Origin: Sternotherus odoratus
Taxonomy: Eukaryota; Chordata; Testudines; Kinosternidae
Direction of reading: 5' to 3'
Assembly (NCBI GenBank): GCA_032164245.1
Contig: JAVMKO010000003.1
Coordinates: forward strand, 29,263,390 to 29,327,389
Length of the DNA: 64,000 nucleotides
Position 1 is the stretch's first letter. Each line of letters opens with the position of its first letter. The notes beneath the pieces are model-generated. The model was not told where the DNA came from. It did not search any database and saw only the letters and a list, made by a program, of their open reading frames with translations. Of the stretch, positions 24,201 to 36,128 are shown one piece after another. The position numbers were made by a program, and so were the translations under genes.

Positions 24201-25129
24201 TACATTTTGCATTTCTCTCAGACAGAATAATAACAGATTAGTGTGTTTCATATTTGTTTGTATTTAACTTGACTTTCCAGTTTTTCTGTAGTACCACAAT
24301 GTCAATGAGTGTTTGGCAAGCACTAAAGAAATTTTATTCTTAACCTGCTTATAAAGGAATTTTTAAAAATGGAAACATTTCATTTGTTCTCGGGTTTAGT
24401 TCAAACTTAGTTTTATCAAATTATGAGGCCATTTGACCTGATATATCTCTTCATTCTGGCTTTTTCTTCATTTTGAAGTTTAATTATTTGGGAGTCACTT
24501 ATTCAGTTATGGTGAAAAAAATATTCGGGGGAGGGGAGGGAAGAGGAATGAATACTTAATTCTGATGCTGTACCCCATCTGGCTCCTGAAACTTTCCTCC
24601 ATTTTTCAGGCCATTACAATATTTACATTGCATTCTTCCCCTAGGAAGAAAGTGGGAAAAAAGTAGCAATGCAAGTTTTACTCAAATCCTATACAGGTTC
24701 TTATATTACATTCATCACCATACTATCAGAATGCTTGCCAGTAGTGCTTTAAGCAATATGACTATCAACTGTCACGTTATTTGTTTACTAATCCTCACCC
24801 CAGGGGAAGAAGTCTGTGCAGTAGAGTATTGTGCTTTGTGAGAAATTTAAAAGAAAACCGTATAGCATATATGCACTTAGCACCATGGGTTGGAATCACA
24901 ATTTGTGGGACCAGAATTTCTTGATGAGTGAATGTCTTTGTGAACTGTAAACTAGTTGAGTCCTGGGCATGGGTAGAACTGGAGCATGTATGGTTATGTA
25001 TGGCATTTATCTTTATTAAATATGTGATGGCAAGGTTTGCTAGTCTTGAGATAATGTATGTACAGTAGGAATGGCTTAATATTGTTGAATCAGATTTGCT
25101 GTACATCTTTTAGAACCACAATAGATCAG
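21215..25129. other. SNTG2 intron, mostly unassigned
   Basis: Fragments of the aagtcaatggg family are at about 22435-22495 and of the gcacttaagc family at 23520-23640. aaagctttcc recurs in 22735 and 22977 around a moderately GC-rich block. An octamer-like atgcaaattattt is at 23343. No exon is seen. Confidence 0.4.
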
Positions 25130-25274
25130 AAGTACATCTACGCTTAAGGTAGCATGAGGCCTATGAACAAGGCATGCTTTGCTAGCATGGGTATGAATAG
25201 CCGTGTAGACAGTGTGGCATTGCTTAGGTGCGTAGAATACGTATAATGCCCTAATTCCTATACCCTAGGGTATA
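25130..25274 (+). repeat. MITE-like repeat with tataccctag end, copy 1
   Basis: The block tacatctacgcttaag, gctagcatggg, gtgtagacagtg and cctataccctag matches a dispersed family seen again at 55238 and 61885. The reverse complement of its right end is tagggtataggaatt. Limits are approximate. Confidence 0.5.
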
Positions 25275-25561
25275 AAACATACATGGATTTCTATAGGCCA
25301 AACCAATGCCCTCCACATCTGCACAGGTATTGTTATCCTATATGATGCTGGAGCCTTTCCTTGCCACAGTAAAATCTTCCAGCAGTGGGGAATAGTTCTG
25401 GCAGTGGAGGAGGCAGCTGGAGAAGGCTCTGGCAGCCCCAGCTGGAGCCTTTCACTGCCACTTGTGACTATACCCTGCAGTGAGTATAGATACAACCTGC
25501 CTTTCACTGCAACGTGTAGCTACATGTACCCGTCACATGCCGCCGCAAGTTAGACAAGATC

Positions 25562-26257
25562 TGTAGCAGGGTGACCACCCACTCCCTGCCTGAAAGGGCT
25601 GGAAGAGCCCAGGGAAGGGGTTGTGGCTGGGAGCCAGCAAACTCCCAGGCCTGATTAGGGAGTAGGCACAGTTGGGTGGCCACACCCCAAACACTCAGAG
25701 GCCTGATAAGAAGGCTGCGAGGCAGAGAAAAGGGTCAGTCTCCTCTGTATCCAGAGGAAGACAGGCCTAGCTGCAGGGAGCCTGAACAAGGTACCTGGAT
25801 TAGGGCAGGGCTGGGGCAGGGCAGAGGGAGGTGGGAAGGCTCTGGCCAGAGAGCCCCAGGCTGCAAGGCCTGGCAGATGGCCCGACCCAGGGGTACTGTG
25901 GTTTCAGGGGGCAGCCCCAGCTAGCAGTAGAAGCAGCAGGCAACCCCCCCTTGCCAGTGATGAGTGGCAATGATACTGCAGTCTGCCCCAGTGAGCGGGG
26001 ACAAGTGGTGACTGGCAGTGGCCAAGTCTGAGGCAAGGTGGGGATAGTGGGTGGAGGGTTCCCTGGGGAGGGGAGATCCTTAGACTTGAGGGGGTTCTGC
26101 AGGGGTGCAGCTCCCTCAGCTAGAGGGCACCGAGAGGGACACGGGGCCAGAGTAGGAGCGGGACATCAGCCGGCAGAGGGCGCTCCGGAGGCTGGAGAGC
26201 TGATTCCCCAGACGACCAGCAGGAGGCGCCGCCGGGGTGAGTGTCCGCTCACTTACA
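25562..26257 (+). mobile_element. Solo LTR-like element (696 bp)
   Basis: It begins tgtagcaggg and ends gctcacttaca, with TG...CA termini. The flanks agatc (25557-25561) and aggtc (26258-26262) are a 5-bp duplication with one mismatch. A gataagaagg TATA-like stretch follows ggcctgat repeats. It is related to 3298-3778. No internal retroviral genes are present, which suggests a solo LTR. Confidence 0.75.
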
Positions 26258-26419
26258 AGGTCTAAACATGATTTTGCAATATTTTTAGAACCGCTCCTGT
26301 AGAATGACAGGGATGCCTGTCTGAATTGGGGCCTAGTTAGGAAAGCCTTAAGTGTGTGCACAGCTTTGAAGTCAATGGGAATTAAACACATACTTAAGCA
26401 CTTCCCTGAATCAGGCCTA

Positions 26420-26942
26420 CAGATATGTAGCATGGCTCAAGTAAAGTAGTGTGTCCAATTCTGGGTGCCACATTTCAGGAAAGATGTGAAATAATTTGAG
26501 AAAGTCCAGTAAAGAGCAACAAAAATGATTAAGGTCTAGAAAATCTGACCTGTGAGGGAAGGTGAAAAATTGGGTGTAATCTAGAAAAGGGAAGACTGGG
26601 GGTGAGGGAGGGAGATACATGATAACAGTTTTCATGTACATAAAAGGTTATTACGAAGAAGAGGGAGAAAAATTGTTCTCTTTGAGTTCTGAAAACAGGA
26701 CAAGAAACAATGGGCTTAAATTGCAGCAAGGGTGATTTAGGATGGACATTAGAAAATCTTCCTGTCAGAGTAGTTAAGCACTGGAATACATTGCCTAGGA
26801 AGATTGTAGAATCTCCGTCATTGGAGATTTTAAAAATTAGGTTAGATAAAGACCTGCCAGGGATGGTCTAAATAATACTTAGTCCCGTCTTGAGGGCAGA
26901 GGACCTTTCAAGTTCCTTTCCAATCTTATGATTATATGATCT
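26420..26942 (+). mobile_element. CR1 LINE 3' end
   Basis: From gtgtccaattctgggtgcc through agagcaacaaaaatgatt, aaacaatgggcttaaattgc and gggatggtctaaataatac to cttatgattatatgat it follows the last part of CR1 RT and its tail. It is disabled. It abuts an RTE-like LINE on the opposite strand. Confidence 0.88.
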
Positions 26943-28480
26943 ACTGCTAATGCATCCAGATCTGGACATGGAGTTGCTTCAGGATGGTTAAATGCAGTCT
27001 CATAATATTCTCTGTACCTTTGCAGAACCTTTTCTTGTTAATGTGCATAGACTGAATGAAAAGTCCAGTTTAGAGTCAAAGTGATTGAATAGTTTTACAT
27101 GCAGTTTGGAATTTTTTAATCTAATTCCTGCTTCTGCCTCTTTTGCCAAGTTCTCAAAATAAGCTTTATGATCCACTTTTGCTCTCACTTAAAAATATTT
27201 TGTAAATGTTTATGCCATCATAGCACTGTCTGGCTTCAGATTTATTTTGCAAAATTTGAAATATCTCAATTGCACAGCCAAGGACATTGCTTCTGAGTTA
27301 TGGGATGGCATCTATGGCTTCTGAGATGCCTGTCTTATGGCCATTTAGGCTAATTCTACATCAGCCAAAAGTGTACTTAGTGCATCAACTTTGTTTTTCA
27401 CTGTCAACATTGTGTTAGCAAGTACTGAATTTTTATGTGTGGTGCCTCAAACTTAAGTGAAATTGATCAACAAATGCTATTTTAGCCACAAAAAATGTTG
27501 ACTAGTGTTTTCCGGGGCTTCTACACCTCTGTAGTCCCCGTATGACATTGCTATACTACAATTCTGGACTGATACAGGGTCCAGTTCATTCTTCATCCGG
27601 CCATTCTTGGATATCCACATTTCCTGATAGATATCTAAGCACCTGAACAAACTGCCGGTAATGGTAATGTAGTGAGAAGAGCAAAAGGACAGTAATCTCA
27701 GAGTTATCATTTATTGCTCTGGAGCAAAATGGCCTGAGAATAGTTCTGAAGCCATTTCTGGGATAACTAGGTACAATATAATGTCTCCAAGTACAATATG
27801 TTGTGTGTGCTGAGGAGTAGATTGCATTATTGCTGCCAGTAGCTGATAGAATTAATCTTTAATAGCATCTGTGGCTTTCTCAGTGGGGTTGTAAAATACA
27901 GTGATGGATAGCAGGCCATGGCAATGCCTCTGGTGTATAACATTGAATCAGAATAGGGTCCCACTCTGTGAGTGATTTATTAAGAAGTGGTTGGACGATG
28001 AGTGCCATCCTGTCTAGTGCCTCCAGAATACAGTAGACTTGCATTCACCACAAAATGTTGACCTTTATTCATAAGTGTCACACTGGCTATTCCAGCATCT
28101 GCAATGTTGCATTGTTTCAACTCTTGGACTAGCGAAACCTCGTAATGACCTTACTTAGGATTATTACATTTCAGGTGGAAAATCTGTTGATGATTTAGAC
28201 CTTATAGAGTTTGGCCTAAAATGTGGCTGATATTTCATTCACTGGCTTGCTGTATCTCCCTGGGACAAAGAAGATAGAGCAGTGATTTTGTTTGGTGACA
28301 CCAACCCCCTTCTTAGAAACCCTTTTGCATGTAGCAGATGTTTCAGAGGCTGTAACTCTTCCACCTTCACCACAGTTTGTGGAATAATTTTCTCTCCTCT
28401 AGATCCGCTGTTGGCCTTTACTTGTAACCCTGAGCAGGTGCCCTTATTGGATACTACTGTTCAGAGCAGGTAGATTAGCT
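26943..28480 (-). pseudogene. RTE-like LINE, endonuclease and start of RT region
   Basis: On the minus strand, across several frames, one reads the order of an RTE-type endonuclease: WNSQCDTYE, LNKSLTEWDPI, a GYHRHCHGLLSI-like segment, YNPTEKATDAIKD, VLGD, then LTITGSLFRCLDIYQ (as HYITITGSLFR) and NGRMKNELDPV. Next come MRAKVDHKAYFENLAKEAE and QRYREYYETAFNHPEATP, which lead into the RT domain. Many stops and frameshifts make it a relic. RT itself is lost where the CR1 tail begins. Clade assignment is from memory. Confidence 0.72.
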
Positions 28481-28489
28481 GATCCTTCT

Positions 28490-31400
28490 TTATTTATTTT
28501 TTGGATGAAATATAACATGGGTTTGAGCCATCTCTTATTTGTAAAACTGAAGCCTTCCACCCTGATCATGAATCATTATATTATGTTTAATTTTTCAATG
28601 GATATTGAAATTAGACGTGAAAGGTCAGTAAATGCTAGTAAATGTTCATTCAGGTTGCACTTCTTATACATTTTTTGTTTCTTTTATCTCTGCAGTATTA
28701 TTTATACTTTCAGAAGGTTATCTAAGGCCCTGAGTCAACAAAACATACGTGTACTTCACTTTAACTTTGGTGGAACATAATTGAGCACTGTGCAGAATAG
28801 AGATGGGATTATTCACCTGCTCAATCAGGCCTAAATTCATAAAATGAGCACAAACAAGGTTTGTTGAAGTATTAAAAGTGGCAAAGGTGAGCCAGATATT
28901 CAAATACTAATAGGGTTGGACTTTCAGGCATGCCTAGTTTTGCTCCTACTTAAGTCAATAGTAAAACTCCCATTCATTCACAGTGAATTAGACTCAGGTA
29001 TCACACTTTTTAAAATCCCAACCTAGAGATTCTATATGCTGTTTTACTCATTTTTTAAAAAATCCTAACACTGAGAATAACTAGAATATAAAATAATTTC
29101 AGAGACAGTAGTGAAATTTCCATTACTTGAGTTATTTAAACAGATTGGACAAATAACTTAAAAATATAGTGAAGGGAACAAATCTACAGTGGTAGAAGAA
29201 TGGAAAAGGTCATTTTATAGCTCCCCCCCCCTCAGATTTTCTCAGAAATACAAGCTTACTACAATTGTATTAAAAAAAAAAGAGTGCTTTGCTTTTCTAA
29301 GGAAAGTACAGAAGATGACACCTTTCCTCTCGTATTTCATTAGAACAGAAAAAGAGAACCAACACAGTTGTACTGTTTATTTTCTTTTGACACCAAGTGC
29401 ACTTAAGCCGTGACTGCTGCAGCAACAGCTGCTGCCATCTGAAATATTGAAATGTGCCTAGCAGTGCTCATCTATTGTGACTTTTCCTTTTTTTCCCCTC
29501 AGCATTCCCAGTGGAAGACTGAGAGAATGACGACTACTTTCAGAAGCATAGCCAGTACTAAACAAGGTAGCGATACTTAGTATTTGTTACATTGTATGTT
29601 CGTACATTTCTAAATGAAACAGCATGAATTGAAAATCAACTAGAGATTCAAGAAATACACTCTCAATAGTGTTGCCCCTTTTCGTCCCAAGCAGCTAGTC
29701 AAAGTTCAGGGTCCTGGGGATGTTCCAGTTGGAAGTAAAGGAGCAGTGTCTTAGCTTACAAACCCTAAAGCTCTTTAGCCAACATCAGGTCCAAAAGCTC
29801 CATCACAACTTTTTACACTTACACTCTCTCTCTCCCTCTCTCTCTCTATTTCTCTATGCCAAACAATACTCAGCCAAAATCTCCTGGGCACGTTCACACA
29901 CCCCTTTTTGTCTTAACTGTAAGCATAATCCCTCCCCTATGTTATTTGAAGGGTGAATTCACACCTATCAACCTCAATGGGGGGAATTAACTCAACTCAT
30001 AACAAGGATTCACCCAGTTCATAACCATATATTTCATCCTGATAATGGAATCCTAGATCTTCAGATGTGGAGTGTGGTTGATTCTACCAGATATCACTAG
30101 GTGAATTACTTTCATAGCCAGGGCACTCATCTGAAATTTTGAAACTTAAAGGAATTTTTTTAAAAAAAAGCTGCAGAAAACAGATATGCAGGATAAATTC
30201 AAACTTTAGAACTCACTAGACAATAAGACCAAAATGGCCTGTTCAATTGGAAATGACTATCTAAATGTTCCAAAACAGAGCATATATCGTAGAGATAGGA
30301 TAGAAGGGGGATTTCCTGGAATGCATCACTGGTCTGGCTACTTGCAGCCTAAACATTCCCCAGCTAACCCTCTTATCTCACTTACACATTTCTAAAGCAC
30401 CTGTCACTATAGGATCTGTCATGGTTGCAAGGCTAGCTGCACCTCTTCCCCTTTATTAGTGTCTCCACGATCACCTAGCTCAGGCCTTAGGTCTCTTCTC
30501 TTAACTGTCTTGGGATAGAATCATGTGATTCTTCCACTGGGATCTAATCACAGTATTGTGTTTGTACCAAACATTTATCATCCTTCAGGTCCAACTGAGC
30601 TTTGGGTTCCAGCATTTCCTCCTGGTGAACCTGTAAACTGTGACAGAGTGATCAACAGCCTTCTTAAAACAAAGTATTTTTGTATAACAGTTGGAATAAA
30701 GCATCTGAGGGGAAAAAAAGAGGATTTTTAAAGAAATGCACAGCATATTTAGTCTCATCTCATCTTATGCTTCACCACAAACTAAGTTAGATAGAATTCC
30801 CTCTTAAAATACAAGAGAACAGAACAGAACCAAGTTAAATTCTTTTAGGAAATGGGCTCTTGGGACCCAGTCTGGACTCAACTTAGATTCTGGGAAACAA
30901 GGTTTCTGAAAGCCTCACCATGTGTCTGGGCTCAACTATCACATTGTTCAATGGTGTCCTTTTTACCAGGCCAAGATATTAATTCATGCTTCTTCATCAA
31001 ACTAGTTTTCCCAGTGGACAAGTAAAGCCATGTAGGGGAATACCCCTGTGATGGTCTAACTACCAAGCAATGGATCAAGCTATTCAGACGAATGGCTTGT
31101 ATTTACTTGTCTTGTTACTGTATCTATATATGAGTGTGTTGGGAGTACATAGGGACTTCTCTGTATCCCTTTGATAGTCTAACTCACAATCCCAACTACA
31201 TTGGAGGATACAGCTCAATAATAATTACTGAGCAGCCTACCATTCATCACAAAATCTAAGAACCATGTAAAAGGTGTATAAAGAAGGCATAAACAGTTCT
31301 AAAGGGCACTTTTCTCTTTCTCTCACATAGTTCTAGTGAGTATGTAGATATTTTTATTTGATGTGACTCATTGCTAAGGAAACAGTTTATTGATAAGCAT

Positions 31401-31554
31401 GTGTATTTCTGATGTGAGCACTCTTGAAAGCATGGTCTTGCAGGTAAGGTACTAGACTGGATGGCAATCAGAAACTATGGTGAAGGGCACCATATAAGTA
31501 CCCAAGATAGACAGTCAAATCAGTAAAAGGGACATAGTAATCCCCCTCTCCTAT
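28490..31554. other. SNTG2 intron, unassigned
   Basis: Simple A, C and CT runs occur at 29220-29280 and 29826. No exon or known repeat was recognised. Confidence 0.4.
29826..29856 (+). repeat. CT microsatellite
   Basis: A short run of (TC)n with a few substitutions. Confidence 0.8.
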
Positions 31555-31695
31555 CTCTTGTCTGTCTCGTCTCTTTAGATTGCATGCTTTTTGGGGGCAG
31601 GACTTCTTTCTCATGATCTGTATGTTTGTCTAATGCCTCGTACAGTAGGGAACTGATCTTAGACAGGGCCTCTAAGTGCTACTGCAATATAATAA
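31555..31695 (+). repeat. SINE-like tail repeat
   Basis: tttagattgcatgcttttt, ggggcaggac and tagggaactgatctt followed by ctctaagtgctactgcaata match the family at 15125/15405 and 40040. Confidence 0.65.
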
Positions 31696-32791
31696 GAAAA
31701 ATAACAAGCATGTCTGGGCTCAATCTGATCTTCTCTGTCCAGGAGTTCCATTAAAGAGTTTTGAGAATCATTACAAAGTATGGCACCAAATTGGGCAACT
31801 TTTAGAAGCAAGCAATTCATGAAAAACAATAGTCCTGGTCCTTTTTTTTCCACGGTTTAAATGAAATTTATTAAAAAAATAGAAAAACCCTTTGGTTTGC
31901 GACTGACATTTTCATGACCTCTTTGTGGCCCTGTTTTAATCACAGTTAACTTTGATAAAGTATCTCTGCTTCTATGCTTTCAGTGGGCCACCTCAGAAGC
32001 TAAGACCACTTCCTTTTCAGAACATTTGAAATCTTGTCTTTTCATCTGCTTTTTCATGGAGTTTTTTTTCAAACTTTTTCCTATGAAAGAAGGTCATGAC
32101 TTTTCTGTTGGGACAGGTATATACCATGAAGCACTTTGCTCTACATTCTCTTTTTTCCCCATAGTTGTCTCCTCTCGTGAGGCTGTAAAACTTCAGAGGG
32201 ATCAGATCCAGGGATATTTAAAAGCTATACAGTTTCTAGATATTCACCTCTCTTCTCTTTCTCTCCCTACAAGATTTTCAGCTTTGCCCACAATCTTCAG
32301 TGTTCCATGTTCAATCAGAAACAAACTCTGATTTTCTTTGTTTTAGGTCCATATAAAACTAAATTATTTTTAATTTTATACAATAACTAAAAATCATCAT
32401 ATGGGATACCCAAGACCAGTGACATAGTAATCACCCAAAAGGAGAGAGTATTCTCAAAAAGCACAGTAAAGGGGCAAATCATATAGCAAAATAGTATCCA
32501 ACATACTTAGTCATCAGCCACACACTAAACTTTCTATCTGGTCATTTATATTGGAGCTCATCACTATGTTATCTGGGAACCATAGCATAAAAAACACACA
32601 TTCCAGAGGGATGGTGAAGGAAGTAGCCTACAGATGTCTAGACTCTGGAGAGGTACCAAGTATCTGAAAGAGACCTTAGCAATAGTTTTCTAGTATCCAA
32701 AAATATTATTTATCCCATAACCTCCATCAGGAACAGGTCCTCATTTTGTTATTCATTGTAGAAACATAAATGGTTCCAGCCTCAAAGAATT
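31696..32791. other. SNTG2 intron, unassigned
   Basis: No exon or repeat recognised. Confidence 0.4.
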
Positions 32792-32799
32792 GTCTACAT

Positions 32800-33040
32800 C
32801 AGCACATTGCAAAGTTTTCTGTCCATGGCCCCTTTCCAGTTTCTTGTGTCCTCTCGCGGCCCGGGGGTATGTCCGCCGAAATGCTGCCAAATAGGAAGCT
32901 TCCGCTTTCAGTGGCACTTCAGTGGACACAAATAGAACACTTTCCCTTTTCGGCGGTGTCCCGGGGCTGATGCTGCGGCAGCGCAAGGACACCGCGGCCC
33001 CCTGTGGGGGGTCCTGCACACCCCACTTTAAAGACCACTG
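32800..33040 (+). mobile_element. hAT-like MITE with perfect 8-bp duplication
   Basis: The flanks are identical: gtctacat at 32792-32799 and 33041-33048. The ends cagcacattgcaaagt and ctttaaagaccactg are imperfect hAT-type inverted repeats. The 241-bp interior is strongly GC-rich, with an inner palindrome around gtccgccgaaa and tttcggcggtgtcc. No coding capacity. Confidence 0.92.
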
Positions 33041-33289
33041 GTCTACATATCTGGCCATGTTAATTCATCATCTCATTATTCTTTTCTTTCTCTGTCTCTT
33101 TCTCATCTTTCTTCTTCCTACTATTAAACCATGTCTTAAAATAGATGTGAACTCAAATAATGGAAATCCAACAATAACTATTTCAAACAAGCATTTTCGT
33201 GATTTCTCCCATGGTGACCTCACACATGGGAGGAGCTCCTTGTAAATCTGCAAAGTTGCTCCATTCTGTTTCTTCAAATCCCTCCTTAA

Positions 33290-33465
33290 AACTCTCAAGG
33301 GCTATGATACCTATAAAATACTTGACAATGATAAGGCAGCTAGTGTGCTGAGACCACTGCCTATCATGCTGACCAATATTGTCTCCCTGTTTCCCTATAC
33401 TCCCTGGCTGTGTATACCTATTGTCTGTTGCCTTATACTTAGATGGTAAACTGTTGATTTTATTT
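33290..33465 (+). repeat. Vertebrate repeat, unassigned
   Basis: ctgagaccactgcctatcat, gaccaatattgtctcc and cttagatggtaaactg look like a dispersed repeat that leads into the same tail type as 31555. I know similar blocks from turtle sequence but cannot name the family. Confidence 0.45.
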
Positions 33466-33529
33466 CCCAAAATAATTCCTAGAGCATCTCTTTTATAAAA
33501 AAACACCACTACCCTGTCTTGGTTTAAAA

Positions 33530-34195
33530 ATTGCTAGTGATAGAAAATCTACCACCACACTTAGTAAATTCTTCTAATGGCTAATTACTCTCACCATTAC
33601 AAATGTATGCCTTATTTCCAGTCTGAATGTGTCCTCCTAAGATTCCCCTTTCTAAGCATCCAAAGATTGCATTAGCCCTTTTGGCCACACTGAGAGATCA
33701 CATGCAGCTATTTATCCACCACAACCCTTAAATTGTCCAGAGTCACTGCTTCCCAGAATAAAGTCCCCTGTTCTGTAGCTACGGCTTACACTCTTTGTTC
33801 CTAGACATACACATTTACATTTAGCCATATTAAAACACATATTGCTTGCTTGCTCCCAGATTACCAAGAGATGCAGGGTTGCTCTGTATCAGTCACCTGT
33901 TCTCTTCATCATTACCACTTCCCCAATCTTTGTGTTGTCTGAAAACTATCAGTGATGGTTTTAGTTTTTCTTCTAGGTCATTGATAAAAACGTTAAACAG
34001 TGAAGGGCCAGTAACCAATCCCTGTGAACCCAACTAGAAACACACCCACGTAGTAATAATTCTCCAGGTCTAGCTACATTTTGAGACCTATCAGTTAGCC
34101 AGCTTTTAATCCATGTAATATGTTCCATGTTAATTTCATATTGCTCTACTTTTTAAATCAAAGTGTCATCTGACACCAAGCCCTAGTGATGGAGT
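33530..34195 (-). pseudogene. CR1-like LINE, RT fragment (antisense)
   Basis: On the minus strand one reads WIKSWLTDRSQNVARPGE, then FNVFINDLEEK in the next frame, FNMAKCKCVCLGTKS and the end of the ORF with a caatttttaaaccaagac 3' part. This is the same protein region as at 17208 but a different subfamily. Stops and shifts disable it. Confidence 0.82.
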
Positions 34196-35365
34196 GAGTA
34201 TTAACCTCATGGATCAGTTTAGGAATGGGCATCAGGAAGGAATGTTGCTATGGGAGAAAGTACAATGAAGTTTCTGAGAGCAGCCGACAAGGAGGCAGTA
34301 AAGACAGACAAGACTGCCTGAGCTGAAGGGATGAGGGGACTGACACTATGAACCCAAAACACATAAGCATGATGAGCCTTGATAATATGGAGAAGAAACA
34401 TGAATTTGATGCATTGTGCATCAACAGACCTGTTACAGCAAAACTGTGGCCCACAGTGAGTGTGTCTGCATATGTGCATTCATTATCCCAGTCAGAGCTC
34501 CTGAGACAATGAGCTGGACTGATGCACAAGGCCTTTAGGAGTGCTGGGGAAGCATGGGGAAATTTTCTACCCTACACCTTACCTGGGAGCAATATGTGTT
34601 TTCCTTGTTTCTACACTAGCCTCACTCTGTTGGTTGAAGTGACAAGTTGTCAGCGCTATGGCCTCATCACCGCTCCTGCCCTTCCCATCCTCTTTGGGAA
34701 AGTTGGCACCCAAGTGTAAAGATTAGGACTGTGACAATCCTTAAGCAAAAGAAGGGTGCTAGTGAGGATGTAGGGGCTGCTTGTGTCTTTTTCCTTTCTT
34801 TGTGTACACACAAACTTCATATTAAAGCAGCAACAGTGCTATCTGCTAAAACTATCATACATGTCATAGCTTTGGTGAATAATTGCCTGCCTTGAAAAGA
34901 GGCTCTAAACAGCGTATCCAACAGACCATTGCATGCTGCTACATCTGCTCATTTCTTAACTACATTCTGAAGAATTGTAAAATCGCTGGCATTCATTTTG
35001 GTTCAACTTAGACATATTGTTAATACAATTTTCTTAATCCCCTTTCCACGCCTTCCTTTTTTCATTTTCTCATTCCTAGCATGTAAATTGGCTTCTCACT
35101 AATTAAATCTTGAAATGCCTTCTGGCATGGCAGGAACATTTTGACTGCTTTATTTCTATGAAATTCAATAAAGCATATGAAAGTTCACTTGAAAAAGTAT
35201 CATTTCAAACTTTTAGAAGTTAACCACTGGCTTCATGATAATACCCTAGACAACTAAATACTTTAGAAGAAAATGACAGATTCATTTTGATTCACCATTG
35301 GAAATTAGGTTTGTGAACATAGTGGTAACACAGATAATCACACTAACTGGAATCAGTTTGCTTAC
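34196..35365. other. SNTG2 intron, unassigned
   Basis: No repeat recognised; the 3' half is AT-rich and leads to the exon B donor. Confidence 0.4.
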
Positions 35366-35457
35366 TGTGTTAGTTGAGTTTCCATTCAAATGTAAACCAC
35401 TGTCAAAGAGAGGTGAGGAAGCTCCACTGCTATGATCACTGGATGGTCCAGGGGAAC
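35366..35457 (-). CDS. SNTG2: SNTG2 exon B: serine-rich linker
   Basis: This 92-nt exon begins with the last two bases of the glycine codon opened in exon A and ends on a codon boundary. The acceptor is gattttcag and the donor is gtaagc. It encodes a serine/glycine-rich linker with the tracts PSSDHSSGASSPLFDSG and LHLNGN. In syntrophins this linker joins the PDZ domain to the second half of the split PH domain and is probably unstructured. Its sequence is the main reason for calling SNTG2 rather than SNTG1. The frame is intact. Confidence 0.93.
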
Positions 35458-35958
35458 CTGAAAATCAGAAGGTGATAGATAATTGCTTAACTATGTTAAA
35501 ATATTAAACAATCCATTATTATTTCAATGGAGCAAGGATGACAAGATGAGATTTGGTGAAAAACATCATACAAAAACAAATGTGTGATTGCCTTTTAGCA
35601 TGACAAGCAACATCATGCATCTGATCATACATTGTACTTTATAGGATGAGAAAGATGAAGGCAGTTAGATATCTTTATGTATAAACTGTTCAGTTGGATT
35701 ACTGTCATGTTTAAGTGTTTGTCAGATTAAACCTTTTTACAGTAAGGTTGAGTTTTTGAAAGCTGAATAGAGAATTTAGCCACTAATCTCCCATTAAAAT
35801 TAATACCTAAATTCCCTAGCCACACATTAAGGGCATATGCCTGCAATGGTTTGTAAATGCATCTTCGCAATTGGCTTGAATGGTGCCTAATAAGTGGACA
35901 TGTAAACTTTATTAATGGATCTGATTTTTTGTTGTTGGTGGTGAATGCCTTTTATTTT

Positions 35959-36128
35959 AGAAGTGACAAAGTCTTGTGGCACCTTAAAAACTAACTAAAG
36001 TATTGAAGCATAAGCTTTTGTGGGCTAATAGCCCATGAAAGCTTATGCTTTAATACTTTAGTTAGTCTTCAAGGTGCCACAGGATTCTGTCACTTCTGCA
36101 ATTCCAGACTAACACGGCTATCTCTCGG
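35959..36128. mobile_element. Penelope-like tail, inverted hairpin copy
   Basis: Two partial copies of the Penelope-like tail face each other: caccttaaaaactaactaaa with ttgaagcataagc on the left and its complement gcttatgctttaatac with gttagtcttcaaggtgcc on the right. Both arms are about 70 nt. It ends with cagactaacacggctat. The hammerhead-like CCGACGA segment has been lost at the centre. Confidence 0.8.
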
